A DNA stretch of 64,000 nucleotides from Periconia sp. R9002 (taxonomy: Eukaryota; Ascomycota; Dothideomycetes; Pleosporales; Periconiaceae): assembly GCA_023627715.1 (NCBI GenBank), contig JAMAHW010000095.1, positions 106,979 to 170,978 on the forward strand, given 5' to 3'. The notes under the pieces were generated by a model that worked only from the letters and a program-made list of their open reading frames with translations, was not told the DNA's origin and did no database searches. Below, in pieces: positions 24,438 to 34,936 of this stretch. Every line of letters starts with the position of its first letter. Position 1 is the first letter of the stretch. The translations under genes and the position numbers were made by a program.

Positions 24438-24658
24438 AAAGAAGTACATTATCTATATTAGGTTTGATCTGCACACAAATATAAGTAGTATTTAGTTAAT
24501 TATATATTAAGTCTAAAACTAGAATAATGTAGTAGCTCCGCAATATAGGGGAGGACCAGATCGGCTATCATCCTGCGTGTAGTGGGCTATACATAGCACT
24601 TTCTTGTTGTTAGATTTTTAATTAAAAGAACAGAGAGAGATTTATGATTGATTTTTCT

Positions 24659-24778
24659 TAGTTACCTGTGAGCACGTCCCTGGCCAAGGACGTTACCATG
24701 AGATTTCAAACCAGTGTTAATACTGTGACTGATTTCACCAATCAATTGCGAAGAAGAAGACACTTTAATAATTGATTT
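24659..24778. repeat. Direct repeat A, copy 2
   Basis: Second copy of the repeat at 24243-24366, 293 bases downstream. Most differences between copies are transitions. Confidence 0.85.
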
Positions 24779-26029
24779 TTTTTTTCTTTGAGTCATACGT
24801 GTCCCCGCACTTTATATCTGCGTCTATTCATCCGTTAGTTGAAACTTGGGTCGGAGTGGCTTTATTTGGGTAAAAAAAAAAACGACATTTGAACCATTTT
24901 GCCCACCTACCCACCCTTCAAGTCAGGGCCACAGGCTGCAAATCTGAGAATGGATACTTTAGCTGTTGTATGTTAAGTTGTTTACGGATATTTGCGTTCA
25001 TCTTTCTACGGCCGCGAAAAGATGGAGTTATTAGAGGATTTTTTTACCTTGGATAAGTAGCGTAGTTAAGAATTATATGGGTAAGATTAGAGTGACGACT
25101 AGTTATGAGGTGGGAGTTTTGCGGGATCTGCGGACAATGCGGTGGCAATTTAAAGTCTTTTCTTTTGGTTGGAGGGTGATGATGTTGTAGTTTCGTCTGA
25201 TCTGACAGCTGACATACATACGCAGATGTTTGCGTACCCCCCCCCCCCCCCACGTATGGAGATACCGTTTGTGCACTTTATGCACTTTAGAGAATTTACA
25301 CACGGGCGTAACAGCTAAGCCTTCGGGGATAAAGAAAAGCGGGTGATCATCAGGGAAGCCCCACAATGCCGCCTTGAGATACTCAGCTTACTCAGTGTCT
25401 GGTTGCTGACTTCTCCACAAATTCCTAATAGACGATGTAGGTGGGAGAAAAATGCGATGGACCAATTAACTCTAGCCCTCGACATACTTTGGCAACAATT
25501 GAACCATGGCGGGCTGGAAATGTTTCCAAGAGCGTTTCCTTCGAGCAGACGGACGGGGATAGCCATTATTTTGGATGCGCGTTCACCGCGCTGGCCAGAT
25601 ACCTCCAACTGTCTGTCCGAAGAACTTGAACCGACATCTACGTTGGTCTTCATGACTCTGTGATGCTCTACGTTCGTTCAACTGCTATAGCACGTTCTGC
25701 CACAATTGAGGTATATGTGCTCAATATCTGACAGGTTCAGTGGCAGGGAGATTCTATCTATTTCTAATTTTGAGCTAGCGTTCTACTGCACCTTTGACGT
25801 ATTCCCAGCAGCCATCTCTCTCACGGTGAAAAATAATGAGACACCGTATATACCCAGTGCGCTGTAAGCTGTCCCAGTAATTTGGTTTACCGTAAGAGCC
25901 ATCTGAAAGAAGTGGAAGACATGGATAGGTTTAGTAGAATGTCATACTCGTCAGCTCAAAGAGCATTTTTTATCTTTTACCTGAAGAAGTTTACAACTAG
26001 TTTAGGAAACAAATAAGATGGGCATTCTA

Positions 26030-26040
26030 CTATATATAAA
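26030..26040 (+). promoter_or_regulatory. TATA box of small secreted protein gene
   Basis: CTATATATAAA lies about 90 bases upstream of the ATG at 26131, followed by a CT- and CA-rich leader. Position and sequence fit a fungal TATA element. Confidence 0.6.
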
Positions 26041-26130
26041 GAGTCTCCATGTCCTCATTGTAGTAGTAGAACATCACTGAGTTCCTCTACATCAGTTCTA
26101 TTACATCAATCCCACCATTCAATAGCTACA

Positions 26131-26641
26131 ATGCATTTCATCACCTCTACCGCCTCTCTTGCAGCTCTTGCTACTCTTCTTACGGGCACTGCTGCTCAAG
26201 TTAGCGGCTGCGAAGGAAGTGGCCCTACTTTCAGCGTCAGCGACTTCTCGTAAGTTACTTTGCCTCTCATTATACCTAATAAGTCCCCCACCATGTGTCG
26301 ATACCCAGGGTAGCATTACTCTGTGACGATCAAATCAAATTTCAAAATTTTCAACTGCTTACACGTTTGCTAGGAATCAACAGTTCGGCGGCGTCATTTT
26401 GAATCCTAGGAGCAACTTCCTTGATATCCATGGTGACGGGCAGCAGTGCATGGTCAATCGTGCTCCAGCCACGACTGTTACTGTCAATAGTGGGGAAGTT
26501 ACCAATGCAGTCAATTCTATTTTGAGTGTTTGCTGCGCTGGCGTTAGCCAATGCCGTGGAGGCCAGTTTAAGATTACGGCAGATTCAGGGAATGTTATCG
26601 ATTTGTCCCTTCAGGCCCTCGGCAGTGACTGCAGTGTTTAG
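26131..26641 (+). CDS. Small secreted Cys-rich protein (effector-like)
   Basis: Two exons, 26131-26249 and 26374-26641, give 128 aa. The 124-bp intron has GTAAGT, an AACTGC-type branch area and GCTAG, and joins in phase. The N-terminus (MHFITSTASLAALATLLTG, ending ...TAAQ) is a clear signal peptide cut near residue 22. The mature part has six Cys (GSGCEG-like, QQC, a CC pair, SQC, SDC), enough for three disulfides, and ends LGSDCSV. No known domain is recognised. It is not a hydrophobin by spacing. Neighbours are other secreted-protein genes. An effector, antimicrobial or wall role is possible but not shown. The stop region is duplicated just downstream (CTGCAGTGTTTA at 26630 and 26652). Confidence 0.75.
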
Positions 26642-27161
26642 GGGTAGTGGCTGCAGTGTTTAAGGAGACAGTAGAGTCTTTGGCTACCAGTTAAGGGAGC
26701 CTTTGTTTCTCTTTTGTCGTCCCATACTCGACCTATAAATGGGGAAGAAGAGAAGGAAGAAGCTGGTTGTTATCTAACTTATGTCTCTCATTAATCGGGA
26801 AGAAGAGAAAGAGGAATCTATGGCGACTGCTTTTCATCTAACTTATGTCTCTCATTGATTTAGAACTGGAGAAAATGTCAAACTTGTTATAAGGTAAAAT
26901 CTGTGCCGTTTCTTACGACTATGCAAGTGTACTGAAGTGTTTAATAATGCTGTCCGTAACGTGTTTCATCACTCATGTGGACGTCGCTTCTTATAGTCCC
27001 AACATCATCGCAAGCTACGGCTTTACATACTATCTCAAGACCTTGCGCGCTACACCGTCCTCACACACATTTCTAATCAATTCGAGGCTCCATCTGCATC
27101 CTCTTGCACACCCACCCTCTCCTCTCCAAGGCCGTCTCTAAACCTGCGCTGCCACCCTGCA
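26642..27161. other. Intergenic, imperfect tandem repeat
   Basis: An imperfect repeat of about 65 bp spans 26743-26868: GGGAAGAAGAGAA is followed by ATCTAACTTATGTCTCTCATT, and both elements occur twice. No gene is supported. Confidence 0.6.
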
Positions 27162-27647
27162 CTAAACTGTAGTAAACTTAGGATCGATAAGTCCCATGAG
27201 ATTATGGACATTAGAGTCAGGGTTACTATAGAACCGGCTAGTCGCAATCGTAATGCCCCTCTGGAACGCTGAAGTATCGCCACTCGGGATCCAGAATCTC
27301 GCCAGCGTCGTGATGTATCCCAAGTGTTCCTTGGTATCTAATGGATCTAGGGACTCTATGACAACGCTGCTCGTCGCGATGTTCAAACCATAAGCTATAC
27401 CCTGAGGTAACAGGGAAAAGATCTGCTGTGCAGTTTGCGGGTTGGAATAGACGAAATCGTAGTTGAGAGCGTCGACGAACCCGACTTGAACGAGAGTGCT
27501 GCCGGCTGGCTGGGAATTGGGAGGTGAGGGTAAGATAGCGGGTGGTAGGTCTTGACGCGGTGCCAGGGGTCCGAACGACGATGTTGGATGAGCGAGGCAC
27601 GTGATGGCCAGGGGCAAGATACTAAGAATGACTTGCGCGAAACGCAT
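27162..27647 (-). CDS. Secreted fungal protein of the mucin/SEA-like group
   Basis: Single-exon minus-strand gene, 161 aa. The N-terminus (MRFAQVILSILPLAITCLA) is a signal peptide, followed by a Pro-rich spacer with a dibasic-like PRQ site. The rest (VQVGFVDALNYDFVYSNPQT, QIFSLLPQGIAYGLNI, KEHLGYITTLARFWIPSG) matches the membrane-proximal extracellular domain seen at the end of large Ser/Thr-rich fungal surface proteins. Those usually have a long mucin-like region and a membrane segment; both are missing here, so this is a short soluble version or a shortened gene. The Tyr-Asn-Asn-Pro-Asp-type end (FYSNPDSNVHNLMGLIDP) is intact. Function unknown. Start is set by the only upstream ATG. Confidence 0.75.
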   Translation of the reverse strand: MRFAQVILSILPLAITCLAHPTSSFGPLAPRQDLPPAILPSPPNSQPAGSTLVQVGFVDALNYDFVYSNPQTAQQIFSLLPQGIAYGLNIATSSVVIESLDPLDTKEHLGYITTLARFWIPSGDTSAFQRGITIATSRFYSNPDSNVHNLMGLIDPKFTTV

Positions 27648-28278
27648 GATGAGGGTTGAGCGTGATGTTTAGAAATAATATGCTTGGGTGGCTAGAATAA
27701 AAGATGTCTGTGTTCAGTTGATGATAGAAGATATATAAATTTGAAGGGGTGTTATATGTAGCTCCAGAAGGTGTTGTTGCCTAAACGTGTCGGTGTCATC
27801 CTTCGTGCAGCAGGCAATCAGGCAAATCGTTCAACCGAGGAAGCATCAGTCAGCTTTCTCACGTGCAAAACCACATGACAGTAAGAAACTAAACACTGGA
27901 TGATGACTCAATGGAATTTTCATTCTGTCATAGAGGACACTCGCAAGATGCGCCTATGCCGATTACAAGAGATACACTTCACAAGCCGAGGTTGGGCTTG
28001 CCAAGAAAGGGTTTTATCTCCTCGTATCCTACATTGTACAAGGGAACAGGTCTTCTAGGAATGTCGATACCATTTCTATGACGAGGAGGGTATCCACGAG
28101 TACTTTACCGAAATCTCACAAGCTTCAATATTCATAAAGGCTGTGTACAGACTACCGATTTCAAAGTCTAGTTTATCGTGCACCTCTCATCAATTGTGGA
28201 CCAATTAAATAAACACAAGGCAACGAAAAGCATTTTAAGTAGCAAGGACCAGATCGGGCGTGGTATATATCCTCGACT
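27648..28278. other. Intergenic region
   Basis: About 630 bases with no supported ORF. It holds the promoter of the minus-strand gene that starts at 27647 and the 3' flank of the LysM gene. Confidence 0.4.
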
Positions 28279-29615
28279 CTAAACTCCAATGCACACATAA
28301 TAACCCGGGAAAAGTCCAGAGCAATCCGTCTTCACTGCCGGATTCCAGGCATAGAAGTCGTTAAGATCAACCTGGTTGGAGTTGGCAATATTCCAACAGC
28401 CATCATCTGTCACGACTTTGTAAAACCTCTTGCAGTCTCTCGTCATTCCGTCTTGGATTGGAGTTGGAGTCGCAATGCCATTTCCTGGCTGTGTTGTTGT
28501 AGGTTTAATTGATGTTGTAAACGTCGGATCAACGCCGATAATCGACACGCAGACATAGTAATCAGGCCAGAGATTCTTGCAGTCCCTACCAATGAACGGA
28601 TTCCAGGTATAGAACTGATCCGGAGTGATGCCTTGCTTAGCGGCAATAGCTTCGCAACCATCATCTAAGATCACTTTGTAAAATGAATCGCAGTTAGCGA
28701 CTATACCGCTCTGTGTTGGTGTTGGTGTGGAAATGCCATTTGATGGGGTTTTGGTAGTGGTAGTGAGCGTAGGCGTTGATGTAGGTGTGAAGCCTATGAT
28801 ACCCACACAAACATAGTAAGATGGCCACAAATTCGCACAGTTTTCCACAGCTGGATTCCAGGCATAAAACCTCTCAAATGATATGCCATTGGCAAGAGCA
28901 ATAGCTTCGCATCCATCGTCTTTCTTAACAAGGTAGAACTTGTTACAGTTGTTTATAAAAGGGCTTTGCGTAGGGGTTGGTGTAGTGATACCGTTTGTGG
29001 GAGTTGTAGGACCAGTACTCGTAGTTGTGGTTGCTGTAGGCGTAGAACCAATAATGCCGACACAAACATAGTATGCTGGCCAAAGGTTTGCACAATGACC
29101 AACAGCCGGGTTCCAACTATAGAATTGCTCAAATGTTATACCGTTCGCGAGAGCAATAGCTTCACACCCGTCATCTTGCTTAACAAGATAGAATTTGTTG
29201 CAGTTGCTGACAAACGGGCTTTGTGTTGGTGTTGGCGTAGCTATACCATTGGTCGGACTGGGTGTGGTCGTAGTTTCGGGTGGAATACCCCAATTCTGCT
29301 CGATGCAGTACGAGTTTCCATTTATGAGCTTGCAAGACGAGCCAATAGAAGGGTTCTAGCGGACAAATTATTAGATACTTGATAAATTAACCAAGCTCGA
29401 TCTCCACTTACATAAGATTGAAATTGAACCTCTGTAAGACCATTTCCAATTGCAAGATCCTGGCACTTATCGGTATTCGTGACGACCACCCAGTTCGAAC
29501 AATCCTGGATAGTGTCCACCGCTGCTGTTGTAGGAGGGTCTATCAGATATGCCTCGGCTTGTTGACTAAAGTCAGCAATCATCAGCAAGGCTGATAAAAT
29601 CAAATGTAGTTTCAT
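28279..29615 (-). CDS. Secreted protein with five LysM domains
   Basis: Minus strand, exons 29615-29412 and 29355-28279, 426 aa; the 56-bp intron (GTAAGT...GCTAG) keeps phase. Signal peptide about 1-22 (MKLHLILSALLMIADFSQQA). Five LysM units start at about residues 39, 120, 197, 290 and 376. Units 2-5 share the frame C-x2-FY-x-V-x2-DDGC-x-IA, a NPxV turn and NLWP-x-YYVC, so each has four Cys. They are joined by Thr/Pro linkers of the NGIxTPTPTQ type. LysM units bind chitin oligomers; fungal members shield chitin from hosts or bind walls of other fungi. Units 2 and 3 are nearly identical. The gene lies 5 kb from a second LysM gene and the GH18 gene. Dispersed repeat B begins 13 bases upstream of the ATG. 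Confidence 0.9.
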
Positions 29616-29627
29616 CGTGCAATATTT

Positions 29628-29707
29628 GAAAGAGTAGTTTGCCATGCAATACGATGACACGGTATGTTGAGCTTTATGTATACATACATATATACATTGC
29701 AAAAACC
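29628..29707. repeat. Dispersed repeat B, copy 2
   Basis: It matches 24367-24437 in the same orientation. It covers the proximal upstream region of the five-LysM gene, so it probably includes part of its promoter or leader. A short TACATA expansion makes it longer than copy 1. Confidence 0.8.
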
Positions 29708-30459
29708 GTAGGGGGAACTAAACAGTAACCGTTATTGTTCTGGCTCGAATTTGCTGCCACTCAAAGTTGGGTTCATTGCAACTCCTGGCGGATGGTCTGC
29801 GCGGCACGGTCGCAAAGCCAATACAGCCAGAAGGGCACAAAAAATCCTTGAATATGCTAAGCTTACGCAAATTAACTTGCAATCATTGGGGATTGTCAGG
29901 CAAGCCATTTGGTAATAACAGAGTTGACGTTAGCTCGCGGCGTAGCATGCGAAGCAAGATACCAGTTTGATAATGAATTCCGTGAAATTAGCCTAATGTC
30001 TGACCATGCAGTGAGGCTAGGCCTAACGCACGTACCCAATTGATCTTGAGGATACACCGCCATAAGTTGTGCCTTGAAATTCGCCGCCTGACTTCGAGCA
30101 CTTCTACCTGAAGTCACTGTCACTTTATAAGATGGTAAGCACTAGGCTGTAACTAGCGAGAGAAGGGCTGGTTCAGAGCCACCCTGGCTACAGGAGCATG
30201 AATCCGACTTACGTGAGAATCATCCCAAATCTATGGAGATATATCATACGAGTAAAATTTACAACAACCGGTAAGTTAGGAGCGGAACATGAGTTCTTGT
30301 AAGGGTCTTTGGATAGGATAGCCCACTCCATCGCTCTGCCATTACTCCTGCAGCTCTCCTGATCCGAGTCATCCTTAATCTTCTAAATCATTCTACACCA
30401 TGTTGGAGTTATTTAACCTCCTTGCCATAAATAAGTGTCAGATAGTTTATAGCACCATA

Positions 30460-30546
30460 GTACTAATGGCTATCTCTACCCATACAAAAAGGAGGAGGAA
30501 TATATATTAAACACATAAAAACGGAAAACAAAAAAGACAGATTCCT
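30460..30546. repeat. Dispersed repeat C, copy 1
   Basis: It resembles 49334-49420 in the same orientation. Shared landmarks are CTACCCATACAAA, AAACACAT and CAAAAAAGA. Divergence is about one base in five, partly C/T and G/A changes. Confidence 0.65.
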
Positions 30547-30874
30547 TGTCGTAGCACTGCTCTTTTGCACATTAGTCTTAGACCAATCTATTGGGCTATA
30601 TAATTTTACCACGAGCGCATCGGATTTTTCAACTACCTGTGTTTCAGTGTTGAATAGTAACGTTATTTGTGATTCATCAATTGAGGTCAGTTTAGTTTGA
30701 TAGAAGAAAATCACGCATCAACCTGAACACACTATTATTAGTGGGAGCACAGGCCAGGGTGATAGCAGAATATATAGTATAAACTTAAGTGGTATTTAGT
30801 TGATTATATGGATAGTAAAACCATACTCCAAGTTTTAGGTTACGGTTAGCTATAGTGCTAGTAGAGCATATTAA

Positions 30875-32050
30875 TTATATATCAAGTCCAAAACCATAAT
30901 ACCGCAGCAGCTCGGCAATATCACTATTTTCCTCTCTTCGTGCAATTTCCAAAACCGTGGCTCCAGCATTATCAGGAATATCCGGCCTCGCACCGTACTC
31001 CAACAGCAGCATCAAAGCGTCCTCATTACACCTCCCTGTATCCCTCCTCCGAAAAAGCGCACGATGCAAACAAGTTAACCCAAGATTTTCTCTCACAACT
31101 AAGTTTGGATGCGCACCTTTCTCTAGCAATAAACTCAACGCTCCAATCTTAACGGGTGAATCGCACACAAACACCATCAAGTTGTTCAATGTCAATCGAT
31201 AAGCCCCCATGTCGTCTTCGCCAGACCGATACACCTCTAATAGCTCCTCCAACGTGGTTTTGATCTTGTCGGATTTCAGCAACGCCATTCTATCTTTTAC
31301 AGAACCCTCCGAGGCGCGTACGCATGCATCCATCGCCATCTTCAGCGCTTCCGCTGTATACGGATAATCGTTTAGTAGACACCGGACGCAATCAGTGTAC
31401 CACCACGTACTCGCGCCAGCTAGCGCTCTGATTCGCTCTTCTGTAGTCCATTCGCACTTCCTTTCTCCCCCTTCGTCGTCATCTGTTCTTTCGCCGCTCC
31501 CCCAAGCTAGTAAATCTCGCAATATTTCCGCCGCTCCCTCAGTGGCTGCTACTCCGAGTAAGCTTCGCCCTTTGATTCTTGTTTTCTTATGTGCTCTTTC
31601 TACTTCTCTACCATTCGCATCATCGTTCTCATCTTCGCTATCACTTTCGTAGTACTTGTACCCATGTGCATTACTCTCCCATAGCCGCTGAACCATCTTG
31701 CGGCGTCGTAATCTTATTGCCAGTCGTATAGGCGTGTCACGCCAGCGAGCCCCATTTGACCCACCGTCGAGAACATTGACATCGCAGTTGGGGTAAGAGA
31801 GGAGGGCTTCAAAAGCATCGATGTGGTTACACCAGATGGAGAGATGTAGCGCCGTGCCGAAGTTGTCGAGGGTAAAAATGTCGCGCGCATTAATGTCCGC
31901 GCCGCCGGAATCGATTAAGGAACGGATTCGCGCGACATCGTTGCGGATGGTGGCGAGGTAGAGGGCGCAGGTGGGATATTGTAAATTCCGGTTGAAATGA
32001 GGTTCGGAGACTTGCAAGAAGAAGAAGGAGATTGGGGGTTGATAGATCAT
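30875..32050 (-). CDS. Ankyrin-repeat protein
   Basis: Single-exon minus-strand gene, 391 aa. Ankyrin-type units are readable at both ends: ALYLATIRNDVARIRSLIDS with GGADINARD; FGTALHLSIWCNHIDAFEAL; then KIGALSLLLEKGAHPNLVVR, LTCLHRALFRRRDTG and ALMLLLEYGARPDIPD with GATVLEIARREENSDIAELL. The middle (about residues 130-260) is charged (ESDSEDENDDANGREVER) and has no clear repeat. The first ATG (32050) precedes a hydrophobic FFFLQ stretch that is not a convincing signal peptide. Probably a cytosolic scaffold. It lies between two LysM genes; no functional link is shown. A degenerate copy of its 3' end lies near 24.5 kb. Confidence 0.82.
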   Translation of the reverse strand: MIYQPPISFFFLQVSEPHFNRNLQYPTCALYLATIRNDVARIRSLIDSGGADINARDIFTLDNFGTALHLSIWCNHIDAFEALLSYPNCDVNVLDGGSNGARWRDTPIRLAIRLRRRKMVQRLWESNAHGYKYYESDSEDENDDANGREVERAHKKTRIKGRSLLGVAATEGAAEILRDLLAWGSGERTDDDEGGERKCEWTTEERIRALAGASTWWYTDCVRCLLNDYPYTAEALKMAMDACVRASEGSVKDRMALLKSDKIKTTLEELLEVYRSGEDDMGAYRLTLNNLMVFVCDSPVKIGALSLLLEKGAHPNLVVRENLGLTCLHRALFRRRDTGRCNEDALMLLLEYGARPDIPDNAGATVLEIARREENSDIAELLRYYGFGLDI

Positions 32051-32691
32051 GGTAAGTGCCTATTCTTACTTGCAAATTTTAGCAAAGATGAATTATTAAA
32101 GTGTGAGGATTTGTTGTGAAAGTTGAAATCACTTTGAATGTGCAACTACGCCGCTCGAACTATTGCCAAGGATTTGGTGCTGAGTAAGCTTAATCTCCAT
32201 ATGTTGATGTCAGATGAAATATCCCAATGCACATATCAAGGGCAGATGGGGCCCCTCCTTTTTGATCCAACAGTTGATCATTGATCTACCTAGGACACCA
32301 GCCTTCTCTACGTGGATTTACTCGGCTAGAATACATTTAGTTTCTGTCAATCGTAATACAAACCGTATGTACCAGATTATAGGTAGTACTGAGGTTTAAT
32401 TGCCCAAACGGTGTAGTATAAACATCACATGGCAAACAATTGTGAGCTGATACCGTCTCTTTAACCAAAGCGCGTATCATTCAACAAAGGTTAACGGTAT
32501 TATCAATAGTAGAAATCGCAATCACCTGACAAGTATTGATGTTTTCTGAGCAAACACTGAAATGAAACGAATAGGCCATATAGCAATTTGGATTATGTAC
32601 AGTACTGAATTGTGCAACAATCATCAATTGATATTACCATATGTCATCAAAGCTCCTCCATTCACCATCGTCACATTTTCCGCAAAGACAT
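32051..32691. other. AT-rich intergenic region
   Basis: No ORF with support. The stretch separates the ankyrin promoter from the 3' end of the second LysM gene. Confidence 0.4.
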
Positions 32692-34233
32692 TCAAGTGCT
32701 CGGCTCCCAAGTATGATTCGAAATAACTGATCCCGGCAGTTCCGTAATAGGAGTTGTCCCCGTATTATTCCACCACCTAATGGGATGCAAACAATACCAC
32801 ACGCCAGCCCTCAAATTCCCCGAGCACTCAGCAACCGATTTCAGCGACGGATTCACAGCCAAGAACAAGTCCATCGGCATTGCATATGGCGCGATCAAAA
32901 GCGAACACCCTGTATCTGGCTGTGCTTGAATATAGTTTCCGCAATTACGCGTCGTGCCTTCCGCCACCACTCCAGACGGCGGCGCAACGACGTCCTCGGC
33001 ATACCCGTCTCCTGAACCTCCCTGTCCGCCACTGTTTCCGTTTCCGGGGTTCGTGGTGCTGCCATTTTGTGGCGGACGAGTGTTGTCGATTGTACCACCT
33101 GGCGCTGAAACGCAAATCGTGGTCCCTTGTGAAGGAGAGACACCATACAAAAGACTTGAGCATTGCTCATCAATACCGTCGTTCCACGCCACAATATCCT
33201 GCCACGTTGCATCATGCTGCACGGCGACGGGTACGCAGCGGTCATTGCTTTGCACTGTGTAGGTTTTGCAAGGGTAAGGTAGGCACAGTGTGAGATTGCT
33301 GCCTGGATCGTTGCAGTCGATGAGGTTAGGATTGATGTAGTATAGAGCGATAGAGGAGATGTTGTGAGCAATGGCAATACTGTCGCAGGTATCCCCTGAT
33401 TTAGTAACATACTTCGTATCTGAGGAACAGGTTGCAATGGTTTCGTTGCCTTTGATGGGGCTGGGGAGGGGAGCAGTTGTGGCTGGATCTGAGTTTGGGC
33501 AGTCTTCATTGGAAGAGTAGAGATGTTAGTATACCTATGTAACTGGAAAAGGAATTCATGGGGATCCTACTTTTATTTACGTAGTCGAGCTGAGCCGCGA
33601 AAAGATCGTCGTAGACCGAGTAGGGGGAGCTTTGCATGAGCCGCAATTTTGCACCGTAGCAGTACGAGCAGAGATTCTCTTTTGGCATCTCTTCAATAGT
33701 CTGTACCGGCTCCCATGACTCGATAATGTCTGTGTATCGTGTTTTGTAAGCGCAATGCGAACAAGAACTCTCGCACTGAATAATGTAGGCTCACTGTTGC
33801 AAAATCCCGTCGTGGCGTTATCCCTCAGACACGTTTCATTCCATCCAGTATATATCTGATCAATAAGTGCTAACGTAGGAAATCCCGGGAACAGCTCTGG
33901 CGAAGCCACGCACGCGCCTGAGATGCGCCTGCGAGCGTTTTTAAGAGCTGTACCGCATGTGGACGCGCAAACCGAATTCATCAATTCCGTATCATTGATG
34001 GAATTGTGATATTTGGGTTCGTTCAATGTTGCCGTAAAGTTGTTGCACGTGATTTCTTGGTAAAGCACTTGCTCGCACGTTGAACTGAGACCGAGACTCT
34101 TGAGAGAGCCAGACGGAGCAAGTGTGAACGTGTTCGGGGACTGTCGGGGAAAGAGGTGCTGGCCAAAAGTGGCTGTTAAAGGAGAGGCAAAGGACAGCAG
34201 AAGGATGAGTACGTAAGGCTTAAATGTAGTCAT
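32692..34233 (-). CDS. Second secreted LysM-domain protein
   Basis: Minus strand, exons 34233-33795, 33729-33571 and 33503-32692, 469 aa; introns are 65 and 67 bp, the second with a perfect TACTAACA branch. Signal peptide about 1-24 followed by a LFPRQ dibasic-like site. The first 200 residues form a Cys-containing domain without a LysM core (CEQVLYQEITC, CASTCGTAL, NLCSYCYGAKL), typical of the N-terminal part of large fungal LysM proteins. LysM units follow: KYVTKSGDTCDSIAIAHNIS (about 228), CKTYTVQSNDRCVPVAVQHD (about 280) and a weaker one at RNCGNYIQAQPDTGCSLLIA (about 400). A Gly/Asn-rich linker separates the last two. The gene is divergent from the GH18 chitinase gene with 703 bp between starts, a pairing known in fungi for subgroup C chitinases. 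Confidence 0.85.
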
Positions 34234-34640
34234 GGCTATCTGGGATAGATGTAGAAGGTGTTGATGTTGATGGTAAGTGCAAGCAAGAATGTAACTAATA
34301 AGTATAAGATTATTTGCTTTATTCGCACTATTACACGCGCTGATATTTTCTGAGTCAGTTTCACTTGACGTAATTTATTTAGGCTGAACGCATCATCAAT
34401 GTCATACCATTATTGATTTTTGGTGACTCCGAAGGTAAGGCCGGGGCGTATGAGACATCAGAGTGCTCGAGACTCATGAGCAGCGGCGAAATCCACGTCC
34501 CAAGCGCATCGGGACAACTTCTGCACCGTACCAGTGTGATTGATCCATCACGGTTGGATATTAAGTCTTATTGATACACCAGGATGCTCTGCGGCGAGGT
34601 TACTACGTAAGACTTATTTAGTCTTGTGATTAATCTTAGT

Positions 34641-34673
34641 GTAAGATTCAGGGGCAATTATGTGGCACAGCAA
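34641..34673 (+). repeat. Promoter direct repeat, copy 1
   Basis: It begins GTAAGATTCAGGGGCAATTA and ends GGCACAGCAA. It lies 264 bases upstream of the chitinase ATG. Confidence 0.8.
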
Positions 34674-34711
34674 CTGTACCTTGCTCGCCCTACATCGGTA
34701 GTTTGGCTCAG

Positions 34712-34744
34712 GTAAGACTCAGGGGAAATTATGCGGCACAGCAA
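34712..34744 (+). repeat. Promoter direct repeat, copy 2
   Basis: It begins GTAAGACTCAGGGGAAATTA and ends GGCACAGCAA, starting 71 bases after copy 1 begins. Thirty of 33 positions are the same. Confidence 0.8.
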
Positions 34745-34936
34745 TCGGCACTTCGGCTCGTGAGATCATGTGCTAGGATCAATGCAATTCATAAACAACA
34801 GTCAATCTTTCTAAGTGTTCTGTATCAAGCTCATTTTTGTGCTCCGAGAACCTTGTCCTTATATTGGCCATTTGATATCCTACCGACGTGCTAGAAGACT
34901 TGATTTATTCAAGGTGTAGTGCATATTGTCTTTAAC

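Larger units (their letters stand above)
24239..26130. other. AT-rich spacer with direct repeats and a gene-3'-end relic
   Basis: The spacer holds a 120-bp direct repeat (24243-24366 and 24659-24778), a shared 71-bp repeat (24367-24437), a short relic similar to the 3' end of the ankyrin gene (about 24484-24547), and a run of 14 C at 25239-25252. ORFs at 25315-25663 occur on both strands and show no motif. No gene is supported. Confidence 0.55.
29616..30874. other. Intergenic, dispersed repeats, no supported gene
   Basis: It contains repeat B copy 2 (29628-29707) just before the LysM start and repeat C copy 1 (30460-30546). Short ORFs lack motifs and codon bias. Confidence 0.5.
34234..34936. 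promoter_or_regulatory. Shared divergent promoter of LysM and chitinase genes
   Basis: The spacer lies between start codons of two divergent genes, so it must serve both. It contains two 33-bp direct repeats (34641-34673 and 34712-34744) that differ at three positions. No gene in it is supported. Confidence 0.7.

Noticed and set aside
25315..25663. Overlapping 106- and 112-aa ORFs on both strands
   Set aside because: No signal peptide, motif or intron evidence. They lie in a repeat-bearing AT-rich spacer and could at most be a gene relic.
28966..29382. 138-aa plus-strand ORF over the five-LysM gene
   Set aside because: Antisense shadow of the LysM repeats. Its Cys and Arg content comes from the repeated codons on the other strand.
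29767..30123. Short ORFs on both strands between the five-LysM gene and the ankyrin gene
   Set aside because: No domain, signal or splice support. Likely chance ORFs in a repeat-bearing spacer.
32880..33509. Plus- and minus-strand alternative ORFs in the second LysM gene
   Set aside because: They compete with the exon frame that carries LysM motifs and matches both splice phases.
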